A stretch of DNA of 14,907 nucleotides from Roseburia sp. (GTDB lineage: Bacteria; Bacillota; Clostridia; Lachnospirales; Lachnospiraceae). Shown here piece after piece: positions 4,607 to 12,812 of the stretch. Under the pieces are notes generated by a model that saw nothing but the letters and a program-made list of their open reading frames with translations, did not search any database and was not told the DNA's origin. The stretch is taken from assembly GCA_030844625.1 (NCBI GenBank), contig JAUUNJ010000030.1:1-14907 (forward strand), in the 5' to 3' direction. The first letter of the stretch is position 1, and each line of letters starts with the position of its first letter. The position numbers and the translations under genes were made by a program.

Positions 4607-5695
4607 ATGAAGAAACGTTTTAGAAAATTATTATCAGCAATATCTGTGCTGGTATTGACAGTAGCAATGCTGCCGGTATATGGCACGGATGTAAAAGCCG
4701 CCACAGTATCTGGACATGTATTGAAAAATCCTGTCAAAGAATCATCTAATACAGAATGGGACTGTGTCTGGTTTGGCAGTTATCCGCAGGCGGAAGTGAT
4801 ACCATCAAGTACCTATACTGCATTAAGCAGCAGATTGCTTTTGGAAGGGGACATTATTGTATCAGATGAAATATATAATAAATTAATCAGAGCAAAGGAC
4901 TTTGACTGGAATGAAAATGGAGACATCAGATTAGATGGGGAATATTATAGACGAATCAAAAAATCTGATGCAACGCTTGTTACTGCTATGGCAGGTCAGG
5001 TCACGGCTCCGTTGGGGGATTCTTTGGAAACCTATCAGTGGGACAGTGATTCAGAATACCATTATTTTAAATATGAACCAATTAAATGGCGCGTGCTGGA
5101 TGTGACTGAAAATGATGTATTGTTGCTGGCAGACAAAGGGCTGGATGACCCGTCAGAAAGTTGTGATATTGATTACTGGGAGAACTCAGGTATCAGAAGC
5201 TGGCTGAATGGTGACAGTAGTAAAAACTTTATAAAGGCAGCCTTCAGTACCCCGGAGCGGTCTATAATTAAAACCACAGAAAGAACAGAAGGTACAACCA
5301 CCGTGTCTGATAATGTATTTTTATTATCAGAATCTGATGTTAGTGTGGCATCCTATGGGTTTAATAATGATAATACAAGTTATGATAGTGCAAGATTGAG
5401 CAGAAGCAGTACTTTTGCCAAAGCCATGGGTACAGTTACAGATACAGATACAATCAGTGCATTATATGGATACAGTCCTTGGCTGCTAAGTACGATTCAA
5501 TATGTTCCTGGAATCAGGCAGCCTCCATATTTGAGGCAATACTGTGTTACAAAGGGAACCGTTATCGCTCCTATAAACAGTTGGCTCAAAATGTGTGTTG
5601 GACGCTGTGCGGTTCGTCCGGCTTTACATATTGATCTCTCATCTTCATCCAAAGTATGTACCTATGCAGGTACGGTGAACAGTAATGGTAAATAA
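4607..5695 (+). CDS. Secreted DUF6273-domain protein
   Basis: The 362-residue protein has a Sec signal peptide (MKKRFRKLL, hydrophobic core, DVKAA cleavage near 31). The mature protein carries the DUF6273 landmarks in order: VWFGSYPQAEV (54-64), PIKWRVLDV (158-166) followed by LLLADKGLD, YWENSGIRSWLNG (190-202), DNVFLLSESDV (235-245) and RPALHIDLSSS (337-347). DUF6273 is common in secreted proteins of gut Firmicutes. Its function is unknown, though the W-x-x-S-x-I-R-x-W-L-N core recalls formylglycine-enzyme/C-type-lectin-like folds (inference). Many relatives have added repeat or wall-anchoring domains; this one stops soon after the domain, so it is probably released. A G6 SD (4593-4598) lies 8 bases before the ATG. 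The gene is monocistronic. Confidence 0.8.
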   Translation: MKKRFRKLLSAISVLVLTVAMLPVYGTDVKAATVSGHVLKNPVKESSNTEWDCVWFGSYPQAEVIPSSTYTALSSRLLLEGDIIVSDEIYNKLIRAKDFDWNENGDIRLDGEYYRRIKKSDATLVTAMAGQVTAPLGDSLETYQWDSDSEYHYFKYEPIKWRVLDVTENDVLLLADKGLDDPSESCDIDYWENSGIRSWLNGDSSKNFIKAAFSTPERSIIKTTERTEGTTTVSDNVFLLSESDVSVASYGFNNDNTSYDSARLSRSSTFAKAMGTVTDTDTISALYGYSPWLLSTIQYVPGIRQPPYLRQYCVTKGTVIAPINSWLKMCVGRCAVRPALHIDLSSSSKVCTYAGTVNSNGK

Positions 5696-5832
5696 AAGAC
5701 AGACAGATCATAAAACAAAAGGATTCATTACCTAATAAATAATTTTGCAAAACGACAAATGGTTATATTTATTCTGTCAGAAAATGCAGGAGATAGAATA
5801 GTATTTATACGAGATAGAAGAAAAATATTTTT

Positions 5833-5861
5833 CTGCCCAGAATATTCTGGGCAGTTTTTTT
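5833..5861 (+). terminator. Strong terminator, 137 bases downstream of the DUF6273 gene
   Basis: A perfect 22-base palindrome (5833-5854, core CCAGAATATTCTGG) is followed by T7. The rest of the gene-free stretch 5696-6007 shows no convincing gene. A 71-codon frame at 5759-5974 runs straight through this terminator and is rejected. Confidence 0.9.
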
Positions 5862-6007
5862 GTTTCATAATTTGGACAAAAAATAACATAATAAATTCTA
5901 AAAGAGATAATATTAGAAGAAATAGATTAAAAAAGTCGGGAATTTGTTTGGATGTACAGGTTTTTAAAGAATAAATAGACCGATTAGACACCAGAATGAG
6001 AGGTAAT

Positions 6008-7963
6008 ATGAAAAATCATTTAAATAATCAAACAAGCCCATATCTGCTGCAGCATGCAGATAATCCTGTGGATTGGTATCCGTGGTGCAACGAGGCATTT
6101 GAGCGTGCAAAGGCAGAGGATAAGCCTGTGTTTTTAAGTATTGGATATAGTACCTGCCATTGGTGCCATGTGATGGCACATGAGAGTTTTGAAGATACGG
6201 ATGTGGCAGAGATTTTGAATCAATATTTTATAGCAATAAAAGTAGACAAAGAGGAGCGTCCGGATATTGACAGTATATATATGTCTGTATGTCAGGCGTT
6301 CACGGGAAGTGGAGGATGGCCTGCAAATATTTTTCTGACGCCGGAGCAAATGCCGTTTTATGCAGGAACCTATTTTCCGAAAACTACCAGATATGGGCAG
6401 ATTGGCTTAAAAGAACTGCTTTTGGCTGTTCATGAAAAATGGAAATTGGACAGAGAGAAGTTGTTGAACTCCGCAGATGAAATAATTGCATATCTAAGGA
6501 AAGAAAAAAGCAAGGTTGAGGGTAATGTGGATCAGCAGCTTGTAAAGTCTGCTGTTGAGCTCTACAGGTACACATTTGATAACGAATTCGGTGGATTTGG
6601 GGAATCACCCAAATTTCCCGTGCCTCACAACCTGTTATTTTTAATGCAGTATTATGAAAAGTATAGGGAGAAAGATACAATAAAAATGGTGGAAAAAACG
6701 TTGATTCAAATGTATCGCGGAGGAATGTTTGATCATATAGGAGGCGGTTTTAGCAGATATTCTACAGACCGCTATTTTCTGGTGCCCCATTTTGAAAAAA
6801 TGCTGTATGATAATGCGTTGCTGATACTTGCGTACTGTAGGGCATATCAGATTACAAAAAAACATATTTATTGTGATGTGGCAGAAAAGACTGCTGTATA
6901 TATTTTGCAGGAAATGACATCCCCGGAGGGGGGATTTTATTGTGCGCAGGATGCAGACAGTGAGGGAGTAGAGGGAAAATACTATTTGCTCAAACCGTCG
7001 GAAATTATCGGGGTTCTTGGAGAAGCGGAGGGGAAAGAATTTAATCAGTATTTTGATATTACCGAAAATGGAAATTTTGAGGGAAAAAATATTCCCAATC
7101 TTTTAAAGATGGAAAGTATAGGCAAAAGGTTTGATGCCGATCTTCCGGCAGTTTATGAATATCGCAAAAAAAGATATTCCCTGCATTTGGATGATAAAAT
7201 ACTGACATCATGGAATGCACTTATGATTGCGGCAATGTGTTACTTATATCGTGTTACAGGAAGTAAAAACTATCTTGAATCAGCAATAAAGGCACAGAAA
7301 TTTATCCAAAATCAGCTTTGTGAAAAAGATACATTATATATTAGTTATCGCAACGGACAGCGTAGTGGAAAGGGATTGTTGGATGACTATGCCAATGAAA
7401 TCTTTGCATTAATTGCTCTATATGAGGCTACTTTGGATGTTGCTTATTTGAAAAAAGCCCGACGATTCTGTAATAAAGTAATTGATGATTTTTATGATAA
7501 AGAACAGGATGGATTTTTCCTGTATGGAAAGGAAAATGAGCAGTTGATTTTACGCCCCAAAGAGACTTATGATGGTGCCGTCTTTAGTGGAAATTCAGCC
7601 ATGGCATATAATCTTGTGCAATTATATCTTATTACTGGAGAGAAAAAATTGGGGGATTTGGCAGAGTGTCAGTTGAAATTTATGAGTACAGAGGCAGCAC
7701 ATTACCCCACAGGGTATGCAATGTTTCTTGTGGCATTGTCAGATTACATTGAACCACCGAAAAAAATAACTGTAGTAGTAAAAGATAATCAGGATTTGAA
7801 AATTTTATCGTGCAGAATTCCATTAAATAGCATTATATGTGCTCTTGAAAAACCTACAAAAGAATATCCATTGAAAAATGAAAAGACCACATTTTATGTC
7901 TGCCGGGGACGTACTTGTGAGCCGCCAGTAAATGAATTGGAAGATTTATTCAATAATAAATAA
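6008..7963 (+). CDS. yyaL: YyaL/DUF255 thioredoxin-domain protein (SSP411 family)
   Basis: The protein is 651 residues from the preferred start at 6008, which has GAGAGGTAAT directly upstream. An ATG at 5996 would add four residues but has no SD. The N-terminus [19 protein letters not shown] and the thioredoxin-like motif [15 protein letters not shown] (C50, C53) define the family, as do [12 protein letters not shown] and [13 protein letters not shown]. The middle and C-terminal parts form the alpha-helical (six-hairpin/glycosidase-like) domain with [21 protein letters not shown] and LYDNALL. The ending [16 protein letters not shown] is also typical, and the length is close to the usual ~680. 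The protein is cytosolic with no signal peptide. The biochemical role is unsettled; a redox or quality-control role is assumed from the CxxC. No clear promoter was found. Confidence 0.93.
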   Translation: MKNHLNNQTSPYLLQHADNPVDWYPWCNEAFERAKAEDKPVFLSIGYSTCHWCHVMAHESFEDTDVAEILNQYFIAIKVDKEERPDIDSIYMSVCQAFTGSGGWPANIFLTPEQMPFYAGTYFPKTTRYGQIGLKELLLAVHEKWKLDREKLLNSADEIIAYLRKEKSKVEGNVDQQLVKSAVELYRYTFDNEFGGFGESPKFPVPHNLLFLMQYYEKYREKDTIKMVEKTLIQMYRGGMFDHIGGGFSRYSTDRYFLVPHFEKMLYDNALLILAYCRAYQITKKHIYCDVAEKTAVYILQEMTSPEGGFYCAQDADSEGVEGKYYLLKPSEIIGVLGEAEGKEFNQYFDITENGNFEGKNIPNLLKMESIGKRFDADLPAVYEYRKKRYSLHLDDKILTSWNALMIAAMCYLYRVTGSKNYLESAIKAQKFIQNQLCEKDTLYISYRNGQRSGKGLLDDYANEIFALIALYEATLDVAYLKKARRFCNKVIDDFYDKEQDGFFLYGKENEQLILRPKETYDGAVFSGNSAMAYNLVQLYLITGEKKLGDLAECQLKFMSTEAAHYPTGYAMFLVALSDYIEPPKKITVVVKDNQDLKILSCRIPLNSIICALEKPTKEYPLKNEKTTFYVCRGRTCEPPVNELEDLFNNK

Positions 7964-7971
7964 AATGAATT

Positions 7972-7999
7972 TTTAAAAGAATGAAAACTATGGTACAAT
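7972..7999 (+). promoter_or_regulatory. Promoter of trmO
   Basis: TACAAT (7994-7999) preceded by TGG (extended -10), with a weak -35 TTTAAA (7972-7977) 16 bases upstream. The start is about 30 bases before the trmO ATG. Confidence 0.5.
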
Positions 8000-8036
8000 T
8001 TGTATGTAAAAATTAGATTGTAGAGAAGGAGATGCT

Positions 8037-8720
8037 ATGAAAACTATAGCAAAAATTCACACCGATTTCCCTACAAAATTTGGTATTCCCAGACAGAGCG
8101 GACTTGTTGATTCATTGAAAGCAACAATTGTGTTTGAACCGGAGTTTCGAAATGCGGATGCGTTAAGAGGACTTGAGGATTTTTCACATATATGGCTTTT
8201 GTGGGAGTTTTCTGAAACAATTCGAAATGAATGGTCGCCAACTGTTCGCCCGCCGCGGCTTGGAGGAAATCGGCGTATGGGCGTGTTCGCAACCCGTTCT
8301 CCATTCCGACCTAACCCAATAGGTATGTCCTGTGTCAGACTGGAACGTATCCTCTGGCAGGGGGAGAACGGTCCTGAACTTTGCGTATCAGGAGCAGATC
8401 TTCTTGATGGCACGCCAATTTACGATATAAAGCCATACCTTCCATATACAGACAGTCATTCGGAAGCAATCGGAGGATTTGCCGATGGGGTCTGGGAACG
8501 GCGGCTTATGGTAAATTGTCCGCAAGAAGTGCGGCAATATATCCCCAAAGAGCATTGGCAGACTGTTATAGACATTTTGGCACAGGACCCCCGCCCTTCT
8601 TATCATCATAATCCTGAACGGATTTATACTATGGAGTATGCCGGTATGGAGATTCGATTTACCGTAAATGGAAATATGCTGACAGTAAGGGAAGTGGCTG
8701 TAAAGAAAAAAACCAATTAA
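8037..8720 (+). CDS. trmO: tRNA (t6A37) N6-methyltransferase TrmO
   Basis: The 227-residue protein belongs to the TrmO/TsaA (UPF0066) family, which methylates N6-threonylcarbamoyladenosine at position 37 of ANN-decoding tRNAs using S-adenosylmethionine. Family signatures are intact: the N-terminal IHTDFPTKFGIPRQSGLV, LEDFSHIWLLWEF (46-58), the long signature RPPRLGGNRRMGVFATRSPF followed by RPNPIGMS (71-98), and DLLDGTPIYDIKPYLPYTDS (121-140). The C-terminal ~70 residues (HWQTVIDILAQDPRPSYHHNP, then MEIRFTV) are the usual bacterial extension. The start has GAAGGAGATGCT upstream. The gene follows yyaL by 73 bases with its own promoter. Also annotated tsaA in older nomenclature. Confidence 0.94.
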   Translation: MKTIAKIHTDFPTKFGIPRQSGLVDSLKATIVFEPEFRNADALRGLEDFSHIWLLWEFSETIRNEWSPTVRPPRLGGNRRMGVFATRSPFRPNPIGMSCVRLERILWQGENGPELCVSGADLLDGTPIYDIKPYLPYTDSHSEAIGGFADGVWERRLMVNCPQEVRQYIPKEHWQTVIDILAQDPRPSYHHNPERIYTMEYAGMEIRFTVNGNMLTVREVAVKKKTN

Positions 8721-8807
8721 AATAAAAAAGAACGTTTATAGCTATCAGTAAACATATCTAAAGGTTGAAAGAATGGTAATAAAATGGGAAATATCCAAAA
8801 GAAATTC

Positions 8808-8836
8808 TTGTGTATATACTTAAAAAAGGTTATTAT
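8808..8836 (+). promoter_or_regulatory. Possible promoter of the PurF-like/NSS operon
   Basis: TTGTGT (8808-8813), a 17-base spacer, then TATTAT (8831-8836). The -10 is good and the -35 is weak. Transcription from here would give a ~113-base leader containing alternative hairpins. Confidence 0.4.
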
Positions 8837-8859
8837 AAAAAAGTATGAGAATAAGTAAA

Positions 8860-8917
8860 AAAGTGAAACGTTTTTTCACTTTCGGTGCTGACATGTTACA
8901 TTTGTAAGTAAGTGAAA
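8860..8917 (+). promoter_or_regulatory. Leader with mutually exclusive pairing before the PurF-like gene
   Basis: AAAGTGAAA (8860-8868) pairs perfectly with TTTCACTTT (8874-8882) over a 5-base loop. A second AAGTGAAA copy at 8910-8917 could instead pair with the same TTTCACTT segment. The first hairpin has no T-tail, so it is not a simple terminator. No known riboswitch core or PurR box was recognised. Confidence 0.35.
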
Positions 8918-8955
8918 TGGCAGCGCAGAAATAAGCGAGAAGAGAGGATAAAAAT

Positions 8956-10365
8956 ATGGGTGGCTTTTTTGGTGTGGCATCACAGAAGGAAGACTGTGTG
9001 TTTGATTTGTTTTTTGGAATTGATTACCATTCACATTTAGGTACAAGACGTGGAGGAATGGCTGTGTATGGTGCAGAAGGATTTAACCGTGCTATACATA
9101 ATATTGAAAATTCGCCTTTCAGAACCAAGTTCGACAAAGATGTGCATGAAATGAGTGGATATTATGGAATCGGCTGTATTTCTGATTATGAGCCACAGCC
9201 TTTGATTATCCGTTCCCATCATGGAACATATGCCATCACCACAGTCGGAAAGATTAATAACACAAAAGAATTAACAAAAAAATTGTTTGGAAGCGGTCAT
9301 GCTCATTTTCAGGAGATGAGCGGTGGAGAGATTAATGCAACGGAGCTTGTGGCTGCTCTTATTAATCAGAAAGAAAATTTAATTGAGGGAATTTCATATG
9401 CACAGGGTGTTATAGATGGTTCCATGTCTATACTTTTAATGAACAATGCAGGAGTATATGCGGCACGTGACAAAGCAGGCCGTACACCGGTTGTCATTGG
9501 ATGGAAAGAGGGAGCTTTCTGCGCTTCCTTTGAAAATTTTGCGTACAAAAATCTTGGATATAAGGATTACAAAGAACTTGGTCCGGGAGAGATTGTGGTA
9601 ATGACAGGAAAGAACTGTGTAACTCTTGTTAATCCCAATAAGGAAATGAAAATCTGTACTTTTCTCTGGGTTTACTATGGATATCCGTCAAGTTCCTATG
9701 AAGGAGTAAGTGTTGAGCAGATGCGTTATAACTGTGGTGAAAAAATGGCACAGAGAGATAACGTTCAGCCTGACATAGTGGCGGGTGTACCGGATTCGGG
9801 TATTGCACATGCTGTGGGATATGCAAATGAATCGGGAATTCCATTTTCAAGACCATTTATAAAATATACTCCAACATGGCCTCGTTCCTTTATGCCGACA
9901 ATTCAGAGTAAAAGAGATCTGATTGCCAAGATGAAACTTCTGGCAGTAGAGGAATTAATTAGAGATAAAAGTCTTCTTCTCATTGATGATTCCATTGTAA
10001 GAGGTACACAGCTTCGTGAAACTACAGAATTTTTGTATCAGAGTGGTGCAAAGGAAGTCCACATTCGTCCGGCATGCCCACCACTTTTATATGGCTGTAA
10101 GTATCTGAATTTTTCACGTTCATCATCAGAAATGGATCTGATTACACGTCGCGTTATTGAGCGTTTGGAGAATGGCAATGTTACAGATGAAGTTTTACAG
10201 GAATATGCTGATCCGGAATCAGAAAAGTATGAAAAGATGGTGGAAGAGATTCGTAAAGAGTTGAATTTCACATCTCTTCGTTTCAACAGACTGGATGATA
10301 TGCTGGAATCTGTCGGCATTGAGAAATGTAAACTTTGTACTTACTGTTGGGATGGAAGAGAATAA
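8956..10365 (+). CDS. PurF-like phosphoribosyltransferase with degenerate glutaminase domain
   Basis: The 469-residue protein has PurF (amidophosphoribosyltransferase) architecture: N-terminal class II glutaminase-like domain, then a PRTase domain. The PRPP motif LLLIDDSIVRGTQ (340-352) is intact. Fe-S ligand counterparts of Bacillus PurF appear present: C234, C381 (PPLLYGCKY), C458 and C461 in CKLCTYC. The N-terminus, however, reads MGGFFGV instead of MCG, so the nucleophilic Cys exposed by Met removal is missing. The usual QHRGQE is THE-like region LGTRRGGMAVYG (28-39), and the NAQP and HNGN glutamine-binding motifs are replaced by EPQP and VGKINN. It probably cannot use glutamine; it may use ammonia or a different nucleophile. 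Clostridial proteins of this type are usually annotated simply as amidophosphoribosyltransferase. The start has GAGAGGA upstream. It is 12 bases from the transporter gene, forming an operon. Confidence 0.85.
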   Translation: MGGFFGVASQKEDCVFDLFFGIDYHSHLGTRRGGMAVYGAEGFNRAIHNIENSPFRTKFDKDVHEMSGYYGIGCISDYEPQPLIIRSHHGTYAITTVGKINNTKELTKKLFGSGHAHFQEMSGGEINATELVAALINQKENLIEGISYAQGVIDGSMSILLMNNAGVYAARDKAGRTPVVIGWKEGAFCASFENFAYKNLGYKDYKELGPGEIVVMTGKNCVTLVNPNKEMKICTFLWVYYGYPSSSYEGVSVEQMRYNCGEKMAQRDNVQPDIVAGVPDSGIAHAVGYANESGIPFSRPFIKYTPTWPRSFMPTIQSKRDLIAKMKLLAVEELIRDKSLLLIDDSIVRGTQLRETTEFLYQSGAKEVHIRPACPPLLYGCKYLNFSRSSSEMDLITRRVIERLENGNVTDEVLQEYADPESEKYEKMVEEIRKELNFTSLRFNRLDDMLESVGIEKCKLCTYCWDGRE

Positions 10366-10377
10366 GAGGAACACAAA

Positions 10378-11745
10378 ATGCAAAGAGAGAAATTTTCGTC
10401 ACGTCTTGGTTTTATTCTTATATCAGCAGGCTGTGCCATTGGTTTGGGAAATGTTTGGAGATTTCCCTATATTGTTGGTAAATACGGAGGAGCAGCATTT
10501 GTACTTATTTATCTGTTGTTTCTTTTAATACTGGGGCTTCCTATCATGGTTATGGAATTTTCCGTAGGGCGTGCCAGTGGAACCAGTGTAGCACTTTCTT
10601 TTGACAAATTAGAATCAAAAGGACAAAAATGGCATTGGTATAAATATTTTGGCATGGCAGGCAATTATTTATTAATGATGTTTTATACAACCATTGGTGG
10701 ATGGATGCTTCAATACTTTATCAAAATGCTTACAGGAGAATTTGAGGGACTGGATACAAAAGGTGTATCCAATGTATTTGGAGATATGTTAAATCAGCCG
10801 TCAACAATGTCTGTATTCATGATAATCGTAGTAGTGATCTGCTTTTTAATATGCGGACTGGGTCTGCAAAAAGGTGTGGAAAAAATCACGAAAGTTATGA
10901 TGCTTATGCTTCTTGCCCTAATGATAATTCTTGCTGTCAGATCCTTTACATTACAAAATGCAGGAGCCGGCTTAAAGTTTTATCTATATCCTGACTTTGG
11001 AAAACTGGCAGAGTATGGTTGGTTTGAAACCATATTTGCGGCAATGGGACAGGCATTCTTCACATTAAGTTTGGGAATTGGAGCAATTGCAATTTTTGGA
11101 AGTTATATTGGAAAAGAACGTTCCCTGACAGGGGAAGCAATCTGTGTCACTTCATTAGATACTTTTGTAGCGCTGATTGCAGGTCTGATAATTTTCCCAT
11201 CATGCTTTGCATATGGAGTGGACCCGGGAGAAGGACCAAGTCTGATTTTTATTACATTGCCAAATGTATTTAACGCAATGGACGGTGGAAGAGTCTGGGG
11301 GACATTGTTTTTCTTATTTATGCTTTTTGCAGCTGCTTCTACTATCATTGCAGTGTTTGAAAATATAATTTCTTTTGCCATTGATTTAACAGGGTGCAGC
11401 AGAAAGAAAGCCGTTATGGGAAATATCATTGCCATAATTATTTTGTCTATGCCATGTGTGCTGGGATTCAATTTATGGAGCGTATTTACTCCTTTTGGGG
11501 CTGGTTCCAATGTACTTGATTTGGAGGATTTTATTGTAAGTAATAATTTACTCCCATTAGGCAGTCTGGTTTATTTGTTGTTCTGTACCAGCAGGTACGG
11601 ATGGGGATGGAAGAACTTTATTAAGGAGGCAGATGCCGGAAATGGAATTAAATTTCCTAAATGGGCACGGATATATGTGTCATACATACTTCCATTGATT
11701 GTTCTATTTATTTTTATTCAGGGATATGTGGCTAAGTTTATGTGA
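10378..11745 (+). CDS. Sodium-dependent NSS-family amino-acid/neurotransmitter transporter
   Basis: The 455-residue membrane protein has the NSS (SLC6/SNF) signature in TM1, GCAIGLGNVWRFPYIVGKYG (residues 19-38), whose unwound helix carries substrate- and Na+-binding backbone groups. It is followed by LPIMVMEFSVGRASG in TM2 and a repeat of about 11-12 hydrophobic segments ending in IFIQGYVAKFM. TM6 region AMGQAFFTLSLGIGAIAIFG and TM8-like FAAASTIIAVFEN are typical of bacterial LeuT/MhsT/TnaT-type members. Substrates in this class are amino acids (Trp, Leu, Tyr and others); the exact one cannot be read from sequence. It is co-transcribed with the PurF-like gene (12-base gap, SD AAGAGGAA), so a nitrogen-linked substrate is an inference. 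It is followed by a bidirectional terminator. Confidence 0.92.
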   Translation: MQREKFSSRLGFILISAGCAIGLGNVWRFPYIVGKYGGAAFVLIYLLFLLILGLPIMVMEFSVGRASGTSVALSFDKLESKGQKWHWYKYFGMAGNYLLMMFYTTIGGWMLQYFIKMLTGEFEGLDTKGVSNVFGDMLNQPSTMSVFMIIVVVICFLICGLGLQKGVEKITKVMMLMLLALMIILAVRSFTLQNAGAGLKFYLYPDFGKLAEYGWFETIFAAMGQAFFTLSLGIGAIAIFGSYIGKERSLTGEAICVTSLDTFVALIAGLIIFPSCFAYGVDPGEGPSLIFITLPNVFNAMDGGRVWGTLFFLFMLFAAASTIIAVFENIISFAIDLTGCSRKKAVMGNIIAIIILSMPCVLGFNLWSVFTPFGAGSNVLDLEDFIVSNNLLPLGSLVYLLFCTSRYGWGWKNFIKEADAGNGIKFPKWARIYVSYILPLIVLFIFIQGYVAKFM

Positions 11746-11811
11746 GGACAGAAAGCAGAACCGTCGGGAATAACATATTGGATGATGGGATTTATATTTA
11801 TTATGAGATAA

Positions 11812-11865
11812 AAAAATGAGGATGTAAAAAAATGAATTAAATCATTTTTCCGCATCCTCATTTTT
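11812..11865. terminator. Bidirectional terminator between the NSS gene and nth
   Basis: A long two-part hairpin has outer arms 11812-11824 with 11853-11865 and inner arms 11828-11835 with 11842-11849. A-rich and T-rich ends give a U-tract on both strands, serving the converging genes. Confidence 0.85.
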
Positions 11866-11889
11866 CCGTATATAAACTAAGTGCTGTAA

Positions 11890-12522
11890 TTATATTTTTT
11901 TCCTGCAGATATCCTGCAGACAACATTTATCACAATGAGGTTTTGTTCTTGCTGTGCAGACCTCTCTTCCGTGATAGACCAGACGGTGGCAGAAATCACT
12001 GCCTTCTTCTGGTGGTATGATTTTCCACAAAGCCATTTCAACTTTCTTAGGTTCTCTGATACCGTCAACCAGTCCCATTCGGTTGCAAAGGCGGATGCAG
12101 TGGGTGTCTGTCACAATGGCAGGTTTGCCAAAAACATCACCCATAATAAGGTTGGCACTTTTTCGTCCAACGCCCGGAAGTTTTAAAAGTTCATCAAAAT
12201 CATCGGGAACTTTACAGTCATACTCATCCCGTAGCATCTTCATACATAAACTGATATCTCTTGCCTTGCTTCTGCCCAGTCCGCAAGGTCTTACAATTTC
12301 TTCAATTTCATTGACCTCAGCATTGGCAAGGGCATCAATGTCCGGAAACTTTTCATATAAATTCGGTACAATCTTATTCACTCTTTCGTCGGTACACTGG
12401 GCGGCAAGGCGCACGCTGATCAGTAGTTTCCACGCATCGTTATAATCAAGGCTGCATGCTGCATCAGGATATTCTTTTTTTAATCTTTCTATAATTTCAA
12501 GAGCAAGTTCTTTTTTTCTCAT
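11890..12522 (-). CDS. nth: Endonuclease III (DNA glycosylase/AP lyase)
   Basis: The 210-residue protein excises oxidised pyrimidines in base-excision repair and cuts the abasic site. The helix-hairpin-helix LPGVGRKSANLIMG (115-128) contains the catalytic Lys121. Asp139 in VTDTHC is the conserved catalytic acid. The [4Fe-4S] cluster is bound by C189, C197, C200 and C206. The spacing is C-x7-C-x2-C-x5-C, one residue longer in the first gap than E. coli Nth (C-x6-C-x2-C-x5-C). The length matches the family (~211). GGAGG lies 6 bases before the ATG. The gene is monocistronic, convergent with the transporter operon and divergent from fucO. Confidence 0.95.
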   Translation of the reverse strand: MRKKELALEIIERLKKEYPDAACSLDYNDAWKLLISVRLAAQCTDERVNKIVPNLYEKFPDIDALANAEVNEIEEIVRPCGLGRSKARDISLCMKMLRDEYDCKVPDDFDELLKLPGVGRKSANLIMGDVFGKPAIVTDTHCIRLCNRMGLVDGIREPKKVEMALWKIIPPEEGSDFCHRLVYHGREVCTARTKPHCDKCCLQDICRKKI

Positions 12523-12557
12523 AACGGTCCTCCATATTTCGATAGATTACTCCATGA

Positions 12558-12586
12558 ATTATATCATAAGCGATTATCTATATCAA
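12558..12586 (-). promoter_or_regulatory. Promoter of nth
   Basis: On the minus strand: TTGATA (12581-12586), a 17-base spacer with TGA before the -10, then TATAAT (12558-12563). It lies about 35 bases from the nth ATG. Confidence 0.75.
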
Positions 12587-12638
12587 ACTGGGAACGCGGT
12601 CTGGGAGCAGGTAATTCATGACAAATTAATATTGGGGA

Positions 12639-12666
12639 TTGCGAACGTTAAACTTTAAGATATAAT
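12639..12666 (+). promoter_or_regulatory. Promoter of fucO
   Basis: TTGCGA (12639-12644), a 16-base spacer, then a perfect TATAAT (12661-12666). The leader to the fucO ATG is about 140 bases, unusually long for this window. Confidence 0.6.
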
Positions 12667-12707
12667 TAATATAAAGAACATAAAGGAACGGTAAAATCAT
12701 AAAATAA

Positions 12708-12733
12708 GCAGATAGATATTTATAAATATCTGC
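12708..12733 (+). promoter_or_regulatory. Palindromic hairpin in the fucO leader
   Basis: GATATTTA (12715-12722) and TAAATATC (12723-12730) form a perfect palindrome. GCAGATA (12708-12714) can instead pair with TATCTGC (12727-12733). It is followed by A6 and then AAAGGAGG (12743-12750). It could be an RNA hairpin or a regulator's DNA-binding site; there is no T-tail. Confidence 0.4.
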
Positions 12734-12752
12734 AAAAAATAGAAAGGAGGAA

Positions 12753-12803
12753 TCCGTCAAAAGAATGGTAAATATAAGTAAAAATTCATTTATTTAAGAC
12801 GGA
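12753..12803 (+). promoter_or_regulatory. Possible SD-sequestering pair in the fucO leader
   Basis: TCCGTC (12753-12758) is the exact complement of GACGGA (12798-12803), which contains the core of the fucO SD (ACGGAG). Pairing would hide the SD. A 10-codon reading frame lies in the loop and ends next to the SD. Confidence 0.35.
12765..12797 (+). CDS. 10-residue leader peptide candidate
   Basis: The frame MVNISKNSFI runs from ATG 12765 to TAA 12795-12797, one codon upstream of the fucO SD. A strong AAAGGAGG (12743-12750) precedes it but is 14 bases away, farther than optimal. It begins with the same ATGGTAAAT as fucO itself, which might reflect a small duplication. Confidence 0.3.
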   Translation: MVNISKNSFI

Positions 12804-12812
12804 GAAAACAAA

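Noticed and set aside
5759..5974. 71-codon plus frame after the DUF6273 gene
   Set aside because: It reads directly through a perfect 22-base palindrome plus T7 terminator and has no SD or family resemblance.
8956..8961. Gly at position 2 of the PurF-like protein as a simple sequencing error
   Set aside because: Other glutaminase residues (NAQP, HNGN, QHRGQE equivalents) are also changed, so the loss is coherent and not a single-base artefact.
9130..9136. TTCGACA (0A-box match) in the PurF-like gene
   Set aside because: It encodes conserved residues (KFDK) inside a coding sequence, far from any promoter. A 7-mer match is expected by chance in this length.
11890..12522. Plus-strand frames of 83 and 142 codons across nth
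   Set aside because: They are antisense shadows of a complete endonuclease III with all catalytic and Fe-S residues.
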